Source: Clostridium aceticum (GTDB lineage Bacteria; Bacillota; Clostridia; Peptostreptococcales; Natronincolaceae). From it: DNA of 64,000 nucleotides. A model generated the notes under the pieces. That model searched no databases. It was not told the DNA's origin and was given only the letters and a program-made list of their open reading frames with translations. The translations under genes and the position numbers were made by a program. Within the stretch, counting starts at the first letter, position 1; every line of letters starts with the position of its first letter. Shown here piece after piece: positions 27,292-36,864 of the stretch. The stretch spans positions 3,277,418 to 3,341,417 of the forward strand of contig NZ_CP009687.1 in NCBI RefSeq assembly GCF_001042715.1. Direction: 5' to 3'.

Positions 27292-28839
27292 ATGGAACAC
27301 ATGGGGATTTTATCATTATTACCACCTATACTAGCAATTGTATTATCTATCATTACAAAGAATGTTATCGTCTCGCTTTTTCTTGGAGGTTTAGCCGGCA
27401 TCTTAGTATTGGTAGGTGGAAACCCTATCACAGGTATTACTACCATGATACAAGATTACTTATTTGTTCAACTGACGGACAGCTATAATGCAGGCGTATT
27501 GGTTTTATTAGTGTTTATTGGAGGATTTGTTACCTTGATTGAATCCTCTGGTGGAGCTGTTGCATTTGCTAAAAATGTATCTAAATACATTAATACAAGG
27601 GCAAAAGCCCAGTTATCAGCTTGGATAGGGGGAATTGGTATATTCTTTTCAGATTTAGGAACACCTCTTATTGTAGGGCCTATATTTGAACCTATTACGG
27701 ATAAAATTAGAATATCTAGAGAAAAATTAGCTTGGATTATAGATTCTACAGCATCTCCTGTATGTGTATTGGTACCCTTCATAGGTTGGGGAGTATATGT
27801 TATGGGATTAATACAAAAAGAATATGAAGTTTTAAATATTATAGAATCTGATTGGACTGCATTTGTTCGTGCCATACCCTTTCAGTTCTATCCTATACTA
27901 GCCATACTAATGGTACCATTGGTGGCTTTTACAGGTATAGAATTCGGACCAATGGCTAAGGCAGAAAAAAGAACCCAGGAAACAGGGGAGACCTTCTGGC
28001 CAGGAGCAAAACTTTTACGTCAATCGGATTCAATGATAGAAACCCATCATAATAGTAAAGCTATCTTAGTTTGGCTACCTATATTGGTTCTATTGGTTAC
28101 ATTGTTTGCTCTTTTAATTCCTAAAGGCTTTCCATTCCAACCGGTGCCTGGAGGAGTATTCAGAACAGCACTGACTACTGGTTATTTTTTAGCAGCACTG
28201 GTTTTGATGAGCATGATGGTTTATTACAAAGTCAAGAAAGTTAATGAGGCTTTTGATACTTACATTAAAGGCATGCAGAAAATGATGACAGTTTCCATCA
28301 TATTAGTTCTAGCGTGGTCCTTAAGTTCTGTTATTAAAGAAATGGGTACTGCCAATTATATTGTAGAAATCTCACAAAACACTATAGCTCCTTGGGCAAT
28401 ACCTAGTATGGTATTTATTGCTGGAGCAATCATGTCCTTTTCTACTGGATCATCGTGGGGCACCTTTGCAATATTAATACCCATCGCCATACCAATGGCT
28501 CATTCCTTAGGGGCTCCTATGTACGTTAGTATTGCAGCTGTACTTTCTGGTGGATTGTTTGGAGATCATTGTTCTCCTATATCCGATACAACCATTTTAG
28601 CTTCAACCGGTGCAGGATGTGATCATGTTGACCACGTAAAAACACAAGTGCCCTATGCCCTAATAAATGCTGTCGCCAGCTTAACGGCCTACGCTATAGC
28701 TGGTTTAACTGGCAGTGTAGCCACTCTGTTTTTGGCTATAGGCCTTATGATAGTTATATTAATGGTTGCTTCAAAGATAAGTGGAACAAAAATACCCAAC
28801 TTAACTTTAGAGGAAATAACAAAATCAAAATCCAGTTAA
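27292..28839 (+). CDS. nhaC: NhaC-family Na+/H+ antiporter
   Basis: This 515-residue polytopic membrane protein of the NhaC ion transporter family has about 11-12 hydrophobic segments. Family hallmarks include SWGTFAILIPIAIPMA, GDHCSPISDTTILASTGAGC and the early NVIVSLFLGGLAG. It would exchange Na+ (or an amino/organic acid such as malate/lactate, as in MleN) against H+ at the cytoplasmic membrane. An in-frame ATG at 27232 lacks a ribosome site; AAGGGG precedes ATG 27292, which I use. It is single-gene, closed by the terminator at 28852-28892. The exact coupled solute is not readable. Confidence 0.92.
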   Translation: MEHMGILSLLPPILAIVLSIITKNVIVSLFLGGLAGILVLVGGNPITGITTMIQDYLFVQLTDSYNAGVLVLLVFIGGFVTLIESSGGAVAFAKNVSKYINTRAKAQLSAWIGGIGIFFSDLGTPLIVGPIFEPITDKIRISREKLAWIIDSTASPVCVLVPFIGWGVYVMGLIQKEYEVLNIIESDWTAFVRAIPFQFYPILAILMVPLVAFTGIEFGPMAKAEKRTQETGETFWPGAKLLRQSDSMIETHHNSKAILVWLPILVLLVTLFALLIPKGFPFQPVPGGVFRTALTTGYFLAALVLMSMMVYYKVKKVNEAFDTYIKGMQKMMTVSIILVLAWSLSSVIKEMGTANYIVEISQNTIAPWAIPSMVFIAGAIMSFSTGSSWGTFAILIPIAIPMAHSLGAPMYVSIAAVLSGGLFGDHCSPISDTTILASTGAGCDHVDHVKTQVPYALINAVASLTAYAIAGLTGSVATLFLAIGLMIVILMVASKISGTKIPNLTLEEITKSKSS

Positions 28840-28851
28840 AAACCAAAGTGA

Positions 28852-28892
28852 AATTGCCCTCTCCTGTTTAAATCAGGAAAGGGCAATTTTTT
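28852..28892 (+). terminator. Intrinsic terminator after nhaC
   Basis: AATTGCCCT pairs with AGGGCAATT, with a further CCTG/CAGG inner stem, followed by TTTTTT. It begins 12 bp after the nhaC stop. Confidence 0.85.
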
Positions 28893-29074
28893 AAATGACT
28901 TTGTAAATTCATGACAGAACATCATTTCTCCTTAAAATCCTTTGACAACATCTTGTGTATATCCTCTTTAGAAATAATGATATCCCCATGGAGAGTACAA
29001 CCATTCTTAGTAAGTAGATTTTTCTATATCAATTACATAACTATAGTTATATCTTCCTTTAACTTTTTTAATAA

Positions 29075-29177
29075 CTTTAAAATTCAATTCAGTATAACCT
29101 GGAGAACTTTCAGTCTATAGTCCTTCTTTTTCCATATGTACTGTTTCCTCCTGATCACCCTCTTCAACAGTAATAAC
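29075..29177 (-). repeat. Near-identical 103-bp duplicate of the GNAT gene 3' end
   Basis: This stretch matches 41293-41395 at all but one position by direct reading. It carries the last about 20 codons and the downstream flank of the acetyltransferase gene at 41333-41842. Here it is an orphan fragment with no gene body. The single difference changes the penultimate coding region (GTA to GGA). Confidence 0.85.
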
Positions 29178-29212
29178 CTCTTCCCTGTGTTTTCTGTTAA
29201 TTTTATAAAATA

Positions 29213-29253
29213 AAAAAACAGCTGCAATTTTTTTAAAATTGCAGCTGTTTTTT
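29213..29253. terminator. 19-bp-stem bidirectional terminator
   Basis: AAAAAACAGCTGCAATTTT (29213-29231) pairs perfectly with 29235-29253 across TTT. It lies 19 bp beyond the stop of the last gene of the Nik/Opp-type operon. Confidence 0.85.
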
Positions 29254-29271
29254 ACTTTTTCTTATTCTTAT

Positions 29272-29892
29272 CTATACTGCACTTGCATAAGAATTTTTTT
29301 TAACATCATAAATTCTGTCACACAATCTGTTTAATAGGCTTTTCTCGTGACTGACAACTACTAAACCTAAAGATCGTTCCCTACATATTTGTATGAGTTC
29401 ATACCATATTTTAGCCTGAGTAATAGCATCAAGCATTGTAGTCATCTCATCTGCAATGATGTATTTTGTATTGGGATTAAGGGCTCTGACAATGCAAAAT
29501 CTCTGAAGTTCACCTCCAGATAGTTCTATGGGCCATCTATTCATCCACTCATCCCTAATCTCAAACTTATCCAAAATATCCTGTTGAGGAACATAGGATT
29601 CCGTCAAGATATCCCTCATGCGCCATTTAGGGTTTACAGCCTTTTCAGGATGCTGAAATATAAGCTGTATTGGTTGAAATCCTATATCCACAATCTTTTT
29701 ACCGTCTAACATTACCTGCCCCTCTTTGGGTTTTATGTAACTTCCTAGTATTCTTGCTAAAGTTGTTTTTCCTGAACCACTGTATCCCGAAAGTCCAAGA
29801 ACTTCTCCTGGCTGTAAACAGATATTTACATCCTTTAAAACCCACTGATTCTTTTTATAATAGTGTCCTATATTTTCGCTGATAAGCGCCAT
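29272..29892 (-). CDS. NikE/OppF-like ABC ATPase
   Basis: This 206-residue ATPase is one of two energising a nickel/peptide-type importer. It has Walker A SGYSGSGKTT, Q-loop IFQHPEKAVNPKW (OppF/NikE style), signature LSGGELQRFCIVRAL, Walker B YIIADEMTTMLD, and switch His VVSHE. It is much shorter than OppF (over 300) and lacks the C-terminal oligopeptide-type extension with cysteines, as in NikE-like subunits. It is the last gene of a five-gene operon (binding protein, two permeases, two ATPases). Metal versus peptide cannot be settled from this subunit. Confidence 0.88.
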   Translation of the reverse strand: MALISENIGHYYKKNQWVLKDVNICLQPGEVLGLSGYSGSGKTTLARILGSYIKPKEGQVMLDGKKIVDIGFQPIQLIFQHPEKAVNPKWRMRDILTESYVPQQDILDKFEIRDEWMNRWPIELSGGELQRFCIVRALNPNTKYIIADEMTTMLDAITQAKIWYELIQICRERSLGLVVVSHEKSLLNRLCDRIYDVKKNSYASAV

Positions 29893-29919
29893 TTTATCAC
29901 CACCTCATACTTCAGTTTA

Positions 29920-30711
29920 TTAAAAAGAAAACTCATTTTGTGGTAAAGCATTCCATAACTTCCTAGTATATTCCTCTTTTAACTGCTCTCCCTTCCCTTG
30001 AAATGCTTTAGCATCTGCAATTTCTACTGTTTTACCATCTTTAATAACAGCAACACGGTCCGCTACCTCCAGTGCTGATACAATATCATGGGTAATCAAC
30101 ATAACTCCTGCCCCATTTTTTGCAAAATCAGCCAGTTGTGATAAAATTTCCGATAGTGCTTCAGGGTGAATACCTGGTGTTGGTTCATCTGCAACAACAA
30201 GCCTAACGCCCTCTCGTACACATGTGGCAAACATCACTCTTCTTAACATTCCCCCAGACAATTCAAAGGGAAATAGTTCACCGTCACTCTCTTTTAGCTC
30301 ATACTTTGCAAAAAGTTGTTTTTGCTGCTTTTCAGCGGTTTTTTTATGCAATCCAATCTGAACCTGTTTTCCTACTTTCATTAAAGGGTCTAGATAATTT
30401 ACTGATTGAGGGATGAAGGCTATCTCTTTCCCTCTAAGCTGCTCTTTCCTTTCATCTGTAAGTTCCTCACCACGATAAATGATGTTTCCTTGACAAATGG
30501 CATTACCAGGTAATATGCCTAGAATTGCATGGGCAAGGAGACTTTTACCTGAACCACTTGCCCCCACTACCGCCATGATTTCTCCTTCTTTTATATCTAC
30601 GCTTAAATCTGATATTGGCTGAATTATACGAGTTTTTGTAGCTCTCACATATTGAATAAAGGAGATGGAAAGCTTTTCAACCTTTAGAAAGTTATTATTT
30701 GCGTTATTCAT
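29920..30711 (-). CDS. NikD/OppD-like ABC ATPase
   Basis: This 263-residue ATPase has Walker A GASGSGKSLLAHAILG, Q-loop IPQSVNYLDPLMKVGKQ, a modified signature LSGGMLRRVMFA, Walker B LVVADEPTPGIHP, and switch His LITHD. These motifs are those of the OppD/NikD group (SVNYLDP is the usual place of S-NPV/LDP). A good AAGGAGGAG site precedes ATG 30711. The gene is 27 bp upstream of the second ATPase and 15 bp downstream of a permease, so it is clearly cotranscribed. Confidence 0.9.
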   Translation of the reverse strand: MNNANNNFLKVEKLSISFIQYVRATKTRIIQPISDLSVDIKEGEIMAVVGASGSGKSLLAHAILGILPGNAICQGNIIYRGEELTDERKEQLRGKEIAFIPQSVNYLDPLMKVGKQVQIGLHKKTAEKQQKQLFAKYELKESDGELFPFELSGGMLRRVMFATCVREGVRLVVADEPTPGIHPEALSEILSQLADFAKNGAGVMLITHDIVSALEVADRVAVIKDGKTVEIADAKAFQGKGEQLKEEYTRKLWNALPQNEFSF

Positions 30712-30726
30712 TCAATCTTCTCCTCC

Positions 30727-31569
30727 TTATTCATTTGAACTGCTGGGATCCATTAGCATTCTAAGTTGTTCCCCTATATTGTCAAAGCTTTTGACAACAA
30801 CCACCAGCATTAATCCTGGGAAGAAAGCCAGCCACCACATACCAGTAGAAGTATGCCTCATAGCTTCAGAAAGGATAATGCCTATAGCAGGCGTTTGAGG
30901 AGATAGTCCGAAGCCTAAAAATGTTATGCCTGCTTCGTGTAAAATAACGTGAGGAAATAATAATAGAAATCCAATCATAACCTGTGGCAAAATATGAGGA
31001 ATAACATGTTGTTTTGCAATAAACCAGCTAGATTTTCCAAACCTTCTGGATATGTTGATATATTCAGCATTTTTTATTTGTAGTACCTCCGCACGAATGA
31101 TTCTAGCTAAAGAAGGCCAATGGGTTAAGGAAACGCCTAAAATAACCCCCCTCATCCCTCCACCTGCCATAAAGGAAATCAAAAGGATAAAAACTAAATG
31201 AGGCATTCCTATAAACAAATCAATAAACCAAGAAATAATTGTATCCACAGCTTTTCCAAAGACAGCTGCACATACACCCAATACCGTAGCAACTACTGCA
31301 CTAATTGCTGAAGCAAAAGCACCCACCATCAATGAAAGTCGTAAGCCCTTTATCGTTCTTGTAAACATATCCCGTCCAAGCCAGTCAGTGCCGAATAAAT
31401 AGGAAAAACTGGGAGAAAAGTTCATTGTTGTCCCATTGGTTTGCAACCTGTCATTCCCTAACAAAACACTTAGTAACAGTATTACAATAATAAAGGAAGC
31501 AGAAATCCAAATACTGACTAAGATTTGTTTTCTTCCATTGAATTTATGTTTAGCATCGATCATTTCCAT
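30727..31569 (-). CDS. NikC/OppC-like permease
   Basis: This 280-residue inner-membrane permease has an N-terminal helix, the TDWLGRDMFTR motif characteristic of DppC/NikC, and six membrane segments in all. The EAA loop region reads EYINISRRFGKSSWFIAKQHVIPHI. It pairs with the NikB/OppB-like permease, whose stop lies 1 bp upstream of this ATG. It forms the translocation pore with that partner. Confidence 0.92.
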   Translation of the reverse strand: MEMIDAKHKFNGRKQILVSIWISASFIIVILLLSVLLGNDRLQTNGTTMNFSPSFSYLFGTDWLGRDMFTRTIKGLRLSLMVGAFASAISAVVATVLGVCAAVFGKAVDTIISWFIDLFIGMPHLVFILLISFMAGGGMRGVILGVSLTHWPSLARIIRAEVLQIKNAEYINISRRFGKSSWFIAKQHVIPHILPQVMIGFLLLFPHVILHEAGITFLGFGLSPQTPAIGIILSEAMRHTSTGMWWLAFFPGLMLVVVVKSFDNIGEQLRMLMDPSSSNE

Positions 31570-31570
31570 A

Positions 31571-32539
31571 TCAATTCACCTCTTTCATTCTAGGATCTAC
31601 AACTGTGTTTAAGATATCGGCAATAAAATTTCCCGAAAACACAAACAGAGCACTGAAAATGATAATCCCCATAAGTAGTGGTAAATCACCGCTTAATCCT
31701 GCTGTGGTAAGGGTAGATCCTAATCCTGGATAGGAAAAAACCTGTTCTGCTAGTACAGACCCTCCAAACAATTCTCCAAAGTAAGCAAATTGTAAAGTCA
31801 TAGCTGGAATAATGGTATTGCGGAAGCCATGGTTCCAGAAAATTTCCCACTTTTTCTCACCTCTAGCTTTAGCAAAAATAACATATTCACTGTTTAATAC
31901 ATCTAGCATTTTCTCTCTTGTATGTAAAGCAACATTTGCTACCCCTAAGACACTCAATGTCAATGCCGGTAGGATAAAATGACGTACTCGATCAATAAAT
32001 TGCACTTCATGTTTTAAAAGCCCTGGCGGCACCGCCAGACCGACAGGTAACCACTTTAACCACACGGCAAATATAATTAAAAAGATTAGTCCCAACCAAT
32101 ATGTTGGCGTTGAAGCCAGTATATAACTATACCACCTTATAATCTTATCAATAAGTTTACCTTGATTCATAGATGCCACTACTCCAAGGATAAATCCAAA
32201 AACCCCCGATAGCAGCCAAGCAGCCCCCATTAAAGCTAGAGATGCTGCGAACCTATGTTTTACTATCTCTATAACTGGTCTACGATATAGTTTAGATGTT
32301 CCAAGATTTCCCGCTGATAACGCCCTTATCCAAGAAATATATTGTTCAACAGGAGACTTGTTCACACCCCAATATTCCTCTATTTTTTCGATTTGCTCTG
32401 GCGTTACAGATGTATCTCCACCAATATAAGCCTTCACTGGATCAATAGGAGATTGATACATCAAATAAAATGAAAGAATAGACAGTCCTATCAGTAGTGT
32501 AATTATTCTACACAATCTTAATGTTATGATCTTTAACAT
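31571..32539 (-). CDS. NikB/OppB-like permease
   Basis: This about 322-residue permease has an N-terminal helix, the MYQSPIDPVKAYIGGD region typical of DppB/NikB, and about six membrane segments. The EAA motif is EYVIFAKARGEKKWEIFWNH and the C-terminus ends VVDPRMK, a family signature. A GTG at 32551 is possible, but the AGAGAGGTG site is better spaced for ATG 32539 (MLKIITL). It is the second gene of the operon after the binding protein. Confidence 0.92.
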   Translation of the reverse strand: MLKIITLRLCRIITLLIGLSILSFYLMYQSPIDPVKAYIGGDTSVTPEQIEKIEEYWGVNKSPVEQYISWIRALSAGNLGTSKLYRRPVIEIVKHRFAASLALMGAAWLLSGVFGFILGVVASMNQGKLIDKIIRWYSYILASTPTYWLGLIFLIIFAVWLKWLPVGLAVPPGLLKHEVQFIDRVRHFILPALTLSVLGVANVALHTREKMLDVLNSEYVIFAKARGEKKWEIFWNHGFRNTIIPAMTLQFAYFGELFGGSVLAEQVFSYPGLGSTLTTAGLSGDLPLLMGIIIFSALFVFSGNFIADILNTVVDPRMKEVN

Positions 32540-32626
32540 TTTCGTCTTCACCTCTCTCTAATAAAAAGGGTGGCTTATGCAACTTTAAACAAGTCCCAAA
32601 ACTCACCCTCCTATCTCTTTATCTCA

Positions 32627-34255
32627 TTAATTCTTCCAGTTCCACTCTGTTATATTTCCCAAGATGGACCATTCCTGTCCATGCGAAACAATTGGCTGTT
32701 TCCCTAAATCTAATTTTTCATTTGCTAAATAGGTATGATCAAATCTAAGCAGCCATACAATAGGAGCATCTCCTAGTAAACTAAATCCAGTTTCTCCATC
32801 CCATTGTGCAAGCTTCCAATACTTATTTGCTTCCTCCTGACTAGAAGCATTCATTGCTTTTTGAAGATATTCATCTACTTTAGGATTTTGATAATTAGGC
32901 ATATTATTAATTCCAGTATCTATAGCATTAGAAGAATACATGGTATAAAGCTGATGGGCATGGTGTCTTCCTCCACCCCATACAACTGCATTAGTTTTTC
33001 CCTTCAAGAAAATCTCATCCCAAGTAGTTCCTACAGTGTTAATCTTAATACCTAATTCCTTTGCCATATCTGCTACAACCAAAGCAATATCAGTTCGCAG
33101 CTGATCACTTGCTGAGTGATAGAGATCAAATTCAGCCTTTAAACCATCCTTTTCTAGGATCCCATCATTATCCGTATCTATCCAACCAGCATCAGCTAAA
33201 ATCTTTTTAGCTTCTTCTATATTTCCGTCCTCTACTACAGTATCAGAATTAAACCATGGCATTTTGTCACAAAGGGAATAAGCTTTCTGTCCATGACCTT
33301 TCAGCACAATATCTATCAAGTTTTGGCGGTTAAGACCTACAGCAAGTGCTCTTCTTATAGCAATATCCGAGGTTACGTCATTACCAACCTCCACCTCATT
33401 TCCACTGGTGAGACCCTTTGCCCCACTTTTTACCGTAGGTAGTACTAATCCTCTGACATCAATACTTTCAAAAGCCCTTAGAACCATTCCTTCTATTTTC
33501 TGATCTGCAAAAGCAGTAGGAACATAAGCAATATCAACTTCACCAGCTCTAGCTGCTGCTAGTGCAGTGTCCTCGCTTAAAAGTAAGAAGGTTAGCTTTT
33601 TAAACTGTGGTTTAGTACCATAATAATGAGGATTTTCTTCTAATATTAGCTGCTGACCCTCATCATATTGAGCTACCACATAGGGCCCAGAGCCAATAGG
33701 ATTATTAGAATAGTTATCGTCATATATATCTTTAGGAACAATTCCAATTTCAGTTAATTGGCCTACAAATGTAGATCTAGGCTCAGTTAAATTAAAAATA
33801 ATAGTCTTTTTGTCTTGAACCTCAATATTGTCTACAAAGGATAAATCAAACTTTATCCCATCTTCCTTCAGCATTTCATATGTAAATACAACATCTTCGA
33901 TAGTTACTGCTTCTCCATTTGAAAACTTCACGTCATCTCGAAGGGAAAACATCCATTGCAGACCATCTTCACTGATTTCATAAGTAGTAGCTAAATCACC
34001 AAGAATATTTAAATCGGCATCTCGCTTTAATAAAGAACTATGTGTTAATCTTATCTGTCCGTGTGTCCCCCATCCTTTTTTAGGATCAAACTGCCCATTA
34101 TCTACAAGTCCTAAAGCAAGAACTAGCTCATCCTTGGCTTCGATAATTTCTGTGTCTGCCACTTCAACTGGTTTATTAGTGGAACAACCTGCAAAAGCAA
34201 AAACAAAAGCACATAATAATGCAACTAATGTAAATCTTAATTTTTTGTTTTTCAT
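32627..34255 (-). CDS. Nickel/peptide-type ABC substrate-binding lipoprotein (SBP_bac_5)
   Basis: This 542-residue extracytoplasmic binding protein starts with a lipoprotein signal ending FAFAGCS (lipid-modified Cys about 24). The SBP_bac_5 fold is seen in LATTYEISEDGLQWMFSLRD, DVVFTYEMLK, PIGSGPYVV and ALAVGLNRQNLID. The stretch DPKKGWGTHGQIRLTHSSLL resembles NikA/CntA-type metal-complex binders more than peptide binders. The strong GGAGGAAAAGAG site fixes ATG 34255. An inverted repeat about 100 bp upstream is shared with the FecB-type gene, arguing that this importer is metal-regulated and may carry Ni, Co or a metallophore complex. Confidence 0.88.
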   Translation of the reverse strand: MKNKKLRFTLVALLCAFVFAFAGCSTNKPVEVADTEIIEAKDELVLALGLVDNGQFDPKKGWGTHGQIRLTHSSLLKRDADLNILGDLATTYEISEDGLQWMFSLRDDVKFSNGEAVTIEDVVFTYEMLKEDGIKFDLSFVDNIEVQDKKTIIFNLTEPRSTFVGQLTEIGIVPKDIYDDNYSNNPIGSGPYVVAQYDEGQQLILEENPHYYGTKPQFKKLTFLLLSEDTALAAARAGEVDIAYVPTAFADQKIEGMVLRAFESIDVRGLVLPTVKSGAKGLTSGNEVEVGNDVTSDIAIRRALAVGLNRQNLIDIVLKGHGQKAYSLCDKMPWFNSDTVVEDGNIEEAKKILADAGWIDTDNDGILEKDGLKAEFDLYHSASDQLRTDIALVVADMAKELGIKINTVGTTWDEIFLKGKTNAVVWGGGRHHAHQLYTMYSSNAIDTGINNMPNYQNPKVDEYLQKAMNASSQEEANKYWKLAQWDGETGFSLLGDAPIVWLLRFDHTYLANEKLDLGKQPIVSHGQEWSILGNITEWNWKN

Positions 34256-34353
34256 CTCTTTTCCTCCCTCTTATCTCATATAATTTTTTGCAAATAAAAT
34301 ACAGGTATTATTCCTATGACCTATATTTTTATTTACAAGCTGTACCACATTTG

Positions 34354-34373
34354 AAGTTAGTACAATCTAACTT
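34354..34373. promoter_or_regulatory. DtxR/IdeR-type operator candidate, copy 1
   Basis: AAGTTAG (34354-34360), a 6-nt spacer and CTAACTT (34367-34373), followed by TACTG, lie upstream of the Nik-type binding protein gene. The same element occurs at 39954-39975 upstream of the FecB-type gene. TTAG/CTAA arms are reminiscent of DtxR-family boxes. Confidence 0.6.
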
Positions 34374-34508
34374 TACTGTTTTTTAAAATGAATGACAATA
34401 GTTTTCAGTTAATCTTCAGATTTCTTCAGAATTTATATTTATATAAGTCGCAATAAATATATTACATCCGCTACACCACAGGGACAGTGCCTTAAGATTG
34501 ATATATAG

Positions 34509-34630
34509 TTGATTTCTAATCAAAAAGCTGATAAACTAAAGAAAGTTAGAGGGATCAAACTTTTTGTTTTAAATGGAGTTAATGGCACTAAAAAAATATA
34601 TGAGTATTCATCTTTGTTATATTCCCTTAC
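34509..34630 (+). other. Short coding-like stretch ending at a MITE
   Basis: A frame from 34509 reads SNQKADKLKKVRGIKLFVLN and then NGTKKIYEYSSLLYS before entering the MITE at 34631. It may be part of a gene interrupted by the element, but no family is recognised and no ribosome site is seen. Confidence 0.2.
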
Positions 34631-34758
34631 CCTAGGCGTTAACTTAATACAATTATTGTCAAAATCCTCTGGAACTGTCATTTTACTAACACTAAGATCC
34701 TTCGACTCCGCTTTGCTCCACTCAGGATGACAAATTATAGCTTAAGTTAACGCTAATG
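34631..34758 (-). mobile_element. MITE copy 1 (inverted, internally deleted, 128 bp)
   Basis: This is the same element as at 54239-54403 and 58731-58895 but in the opposite orientation, missing about 37 internal bases. It retains the GCGTTAACTTA-type terminal inverted repeats and the TCATCCTGAGTGGAGCAAAG core. The flanking 10-mers ATTCCCTTAC and ATTCCGTTAT look like an aged target duplication. Confidence 0.8.
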
Positions 34759-34850
34759 ATTCCGTTATAAAGCTTTATGCTTATTACTTAATACATTTCA
34801 TCTTAGTTGGTCTTATGGTTTAGATTATAGATATGGATGGTGGTAAAGAA

Positions 34851-35552
34851 ATGACTGACTATACTGGAAATATTCTTATTATTGACGATAATCCAGAAAT
34901 CTGTGAAATTTTAGGGGTATTGCTTCGTAAAGAAGGTTTTAGGGTACAGGAAGTGCAGGATTGCTCTAAAGCTCTTGCCTTTTTTTCAAATCCCATTGAC
35001 CTTATTATATTAGATGTAATGATGCCAAAGCACTCAGGCTTTGAAATATGTGAAAAAATCCGTGAAATCACAACAGCACCTATCTTATTTTTAACCGCCA
35101 AGGCAGCGGATAAGGACAAAGAGATGGGATTTTCCTGTGGAGGAGATGATTATTTAGTAAAACCTTTTTCTTCTTCTGAGCTAATAGCTCGTGTCAAAGC
35201 ACTTCTTCGCAGATACTTTATCTATCAAGGGGGAAAAAAACATACTTCTACTGAAAGTATTCATATAAGGGATCTCTGTGTGGATTTTTCAAAGAAAACT
35301 GTATGGATATTAGGAAAAGAAATTAATCTAACAGATAAGGAATACAAGATTTTAAAGCTGCTCCTTCAAAATCCTTCGAGGATTCTGTCCTCTGAAGAAA
35401 TTTATGAAAGTGTTTGGAATGAAGCTTTTTTACCTAGCTCTAGTAATACGGTGATGGTTCATGTTAAAAACCTTAGAAGAAAAATTGAATTAGATTATCA
35501 AAATCCTAAATATATCCGAACAGTTTGGGGAAAGGGTTACGAAATTGGCTAG
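34851..35552 (+). CDS. OmpR-family response regulator
   Basis: This about 233-residue regulator has a receiver with IIDDNPE, phospho-acceptor Asp in LIILDVMMPKHSG, TAKA, and KPFSSSEL. A winged-helix Trans_reg_C ends KNLRRKIELDYQNPKYIRTV followed by WGKGYEIG. An in-frame ATG at 34833 lies upstream of the GGTGG site, so ATG 34851 is preferred. The kinase gene overlaps its 3' end by 8 bp. It sits between two metal importers, so it may respond to an envelope or metal signal, but the sequence does not say which genes it controls. Confidence 0.93.
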   Translation: MTDYTGNILIIDDNPEICEILGVLLRKEGFRVQEVQDCSKALAFFSNPIDLIILDVMMPKHSGFEICEKIREITTAPILFLTAKAADKDKEMGFSCGGDDYLVKPFSSSELIARVKALLRRYFIYQGGKKHTSTESIHIRDLCVDFSKKTVWILGKEINLTDKEYKILKLLLQNPSRILSSEEIYESVWNEAFLPSSSNTVMVHVKNLRRKIELDYQNPKYIRTVWGKGYEIG

Positions 35553-36861
35553 AAACAAACAACCAGTTAAATTATACTATAAGCTAGGGATAAGCGGACT
35601 TTTGGCTTTTATGCTTTCAATTTTGATTTTTTTAACGTTCCAATCTTTGACCTCTCGAATCTTAACGCATTATTGTACTAATCCAGAAGTCATCTCTTAT
35701 CAGGAACAAAAAAAGGTTGCTGATTTGCAGCGATACATTTTTGACCATAATCTATCCGTCTATGATTTTCCTCAAATTGCCCAATGGGTAGAAGGTAAGG
35801 GACTAACCATGATATCAATTTATTATAACAATTTGCTGATATATGATTCCCATAGCTCCTATTCCGCCAGCTCCCTAGACTATGGCATTGATATTTCTCC
35901 CTTACCTTGGCAAAAACTTTATCCCATTTGTTTTTCTGATCATAAAGCCTTCGTTGTAGTTCTTGATCTATTTCAGCATCGTTTTCAAGACTATAGTACA
36001 TATTTTAGTCTTCTTATGTTTTTTATTTCTTTTATAGCTATCATACATCTATTGATCATAAAAAAGGCAGGTTATATTAATATTTTAGTAAAAGAAATTA
36101 AAGGTCTCCAAGCAGGAAACTTAAATCAGTCTATTACTATAAAGGGGAAGGATGAATTGACTGAATTAGCCAAGGGAATTGATGAGATGCGTAAGACATT
36201 TATACTGCGAGAGGAGTATACCAATGAGCTTAAAGCTGCCAGTAATGAAGTAATGGCCAGAATTTCCCATGACTTAAGAACTCCCCTGACAACAATCATA
36301 GGCTATCTAGATATTATGGTGGGCCAAGAAAGCTCTGAATCTTCTAATAGTTCCTCCTATTTATCTAAATGTAGGGCTCGGGCATTACAGTTAAAGACAC
36401 TAATTGACAATCTATTTCAGTATTTTTTTGTATCTACTCAGGTGGCAGATCAAGAATCCTTTACAACCTGTTTTGGAGCTACTGAACTAGATAAAATCAT
36501 ACAAGACCATCTTTTTCTTTTAGAGCAGCAGGGATTTTTTATTCAAAACAAAACCACCAATGATAGATATGCTATTGAAATCCATTTAGACTTGATACAA
36601 AGATTATTCGATAATCTTTTTTCTAATATTCTAAAATATGCAGATCCTTCCTACCCTGTTAAAATTATTAATTATATAGAGAATAACATTATGGTTGTAG
36701 AGCTTTCCAATAGTATTCTTCAGAGTCCCCAAACTTTTGAAAGTACAAAGCTTGGCTTCAAGACCTGTGAAAAGATTATGGAACAGCATCATGGAAAATT
36801 TATAGTACATCAAGATAAAACAGAATTTATGGTTAAACTTCTTTTTCCCATTTTAGAATAA
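35545..36861 (+). CDS. Membrane sensor histidine kinase
   Basis: This 438-residue kinase starts with TTG inside the end of the regulator gene. It has two membrane helices (about 14-34 and 150-170) enclosing an about 110-residue extracytoplasmic sensor, HAMP (about 172-225), HisKA with His in ARISHDLRTPLTTIIGYLD, and a rather divergent HATPase. In the HATPase the N-box is LFDNLFSNILKYADP, while the G1/G2 boxes are weak and the end is short. The TTG start relies on translational coupling with the upstream gene. The signal is unknown. Confidence 0.88.
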   Translation: MARNKQPVKLYYKLGISGLLAFMLSILIFLTFQSLTSRILTHYCTNPEVISYQEQKKVADLQRYIFDHNLSVYDFPQIAQWVEGKGLTMISIYYNNLLIYDSHSSYSASSLDYGIDISPLPWQKLYPICFSDHKAFVVVLDLFQHRFQDYSTYFSLLMFFISFIAIIHLLIIKKAGYINILVKEIKGLQAGNLNQSITIKGKDELTELAKGIDEMRKTFILREEYTNELKAASNEVMARISHDLRTPLTTIIGYLDIMVGQESSESSNSSSYLSKCRARALQLKTLIDNLFQYFFVSTQVADQESFTTCFGATELDKIIQDHLFLLEQQGFFIQNKTTNDRYAIEIHLDLIQRLFDNLFSNILKYADPSYPVKIINYIENNIMVVELSNSILQSPQTFESTKLGFKTCEKIMEQHHGKFIVHQDKTEFMVKLLFPILE

Positions 36862-36864
36862 AGG

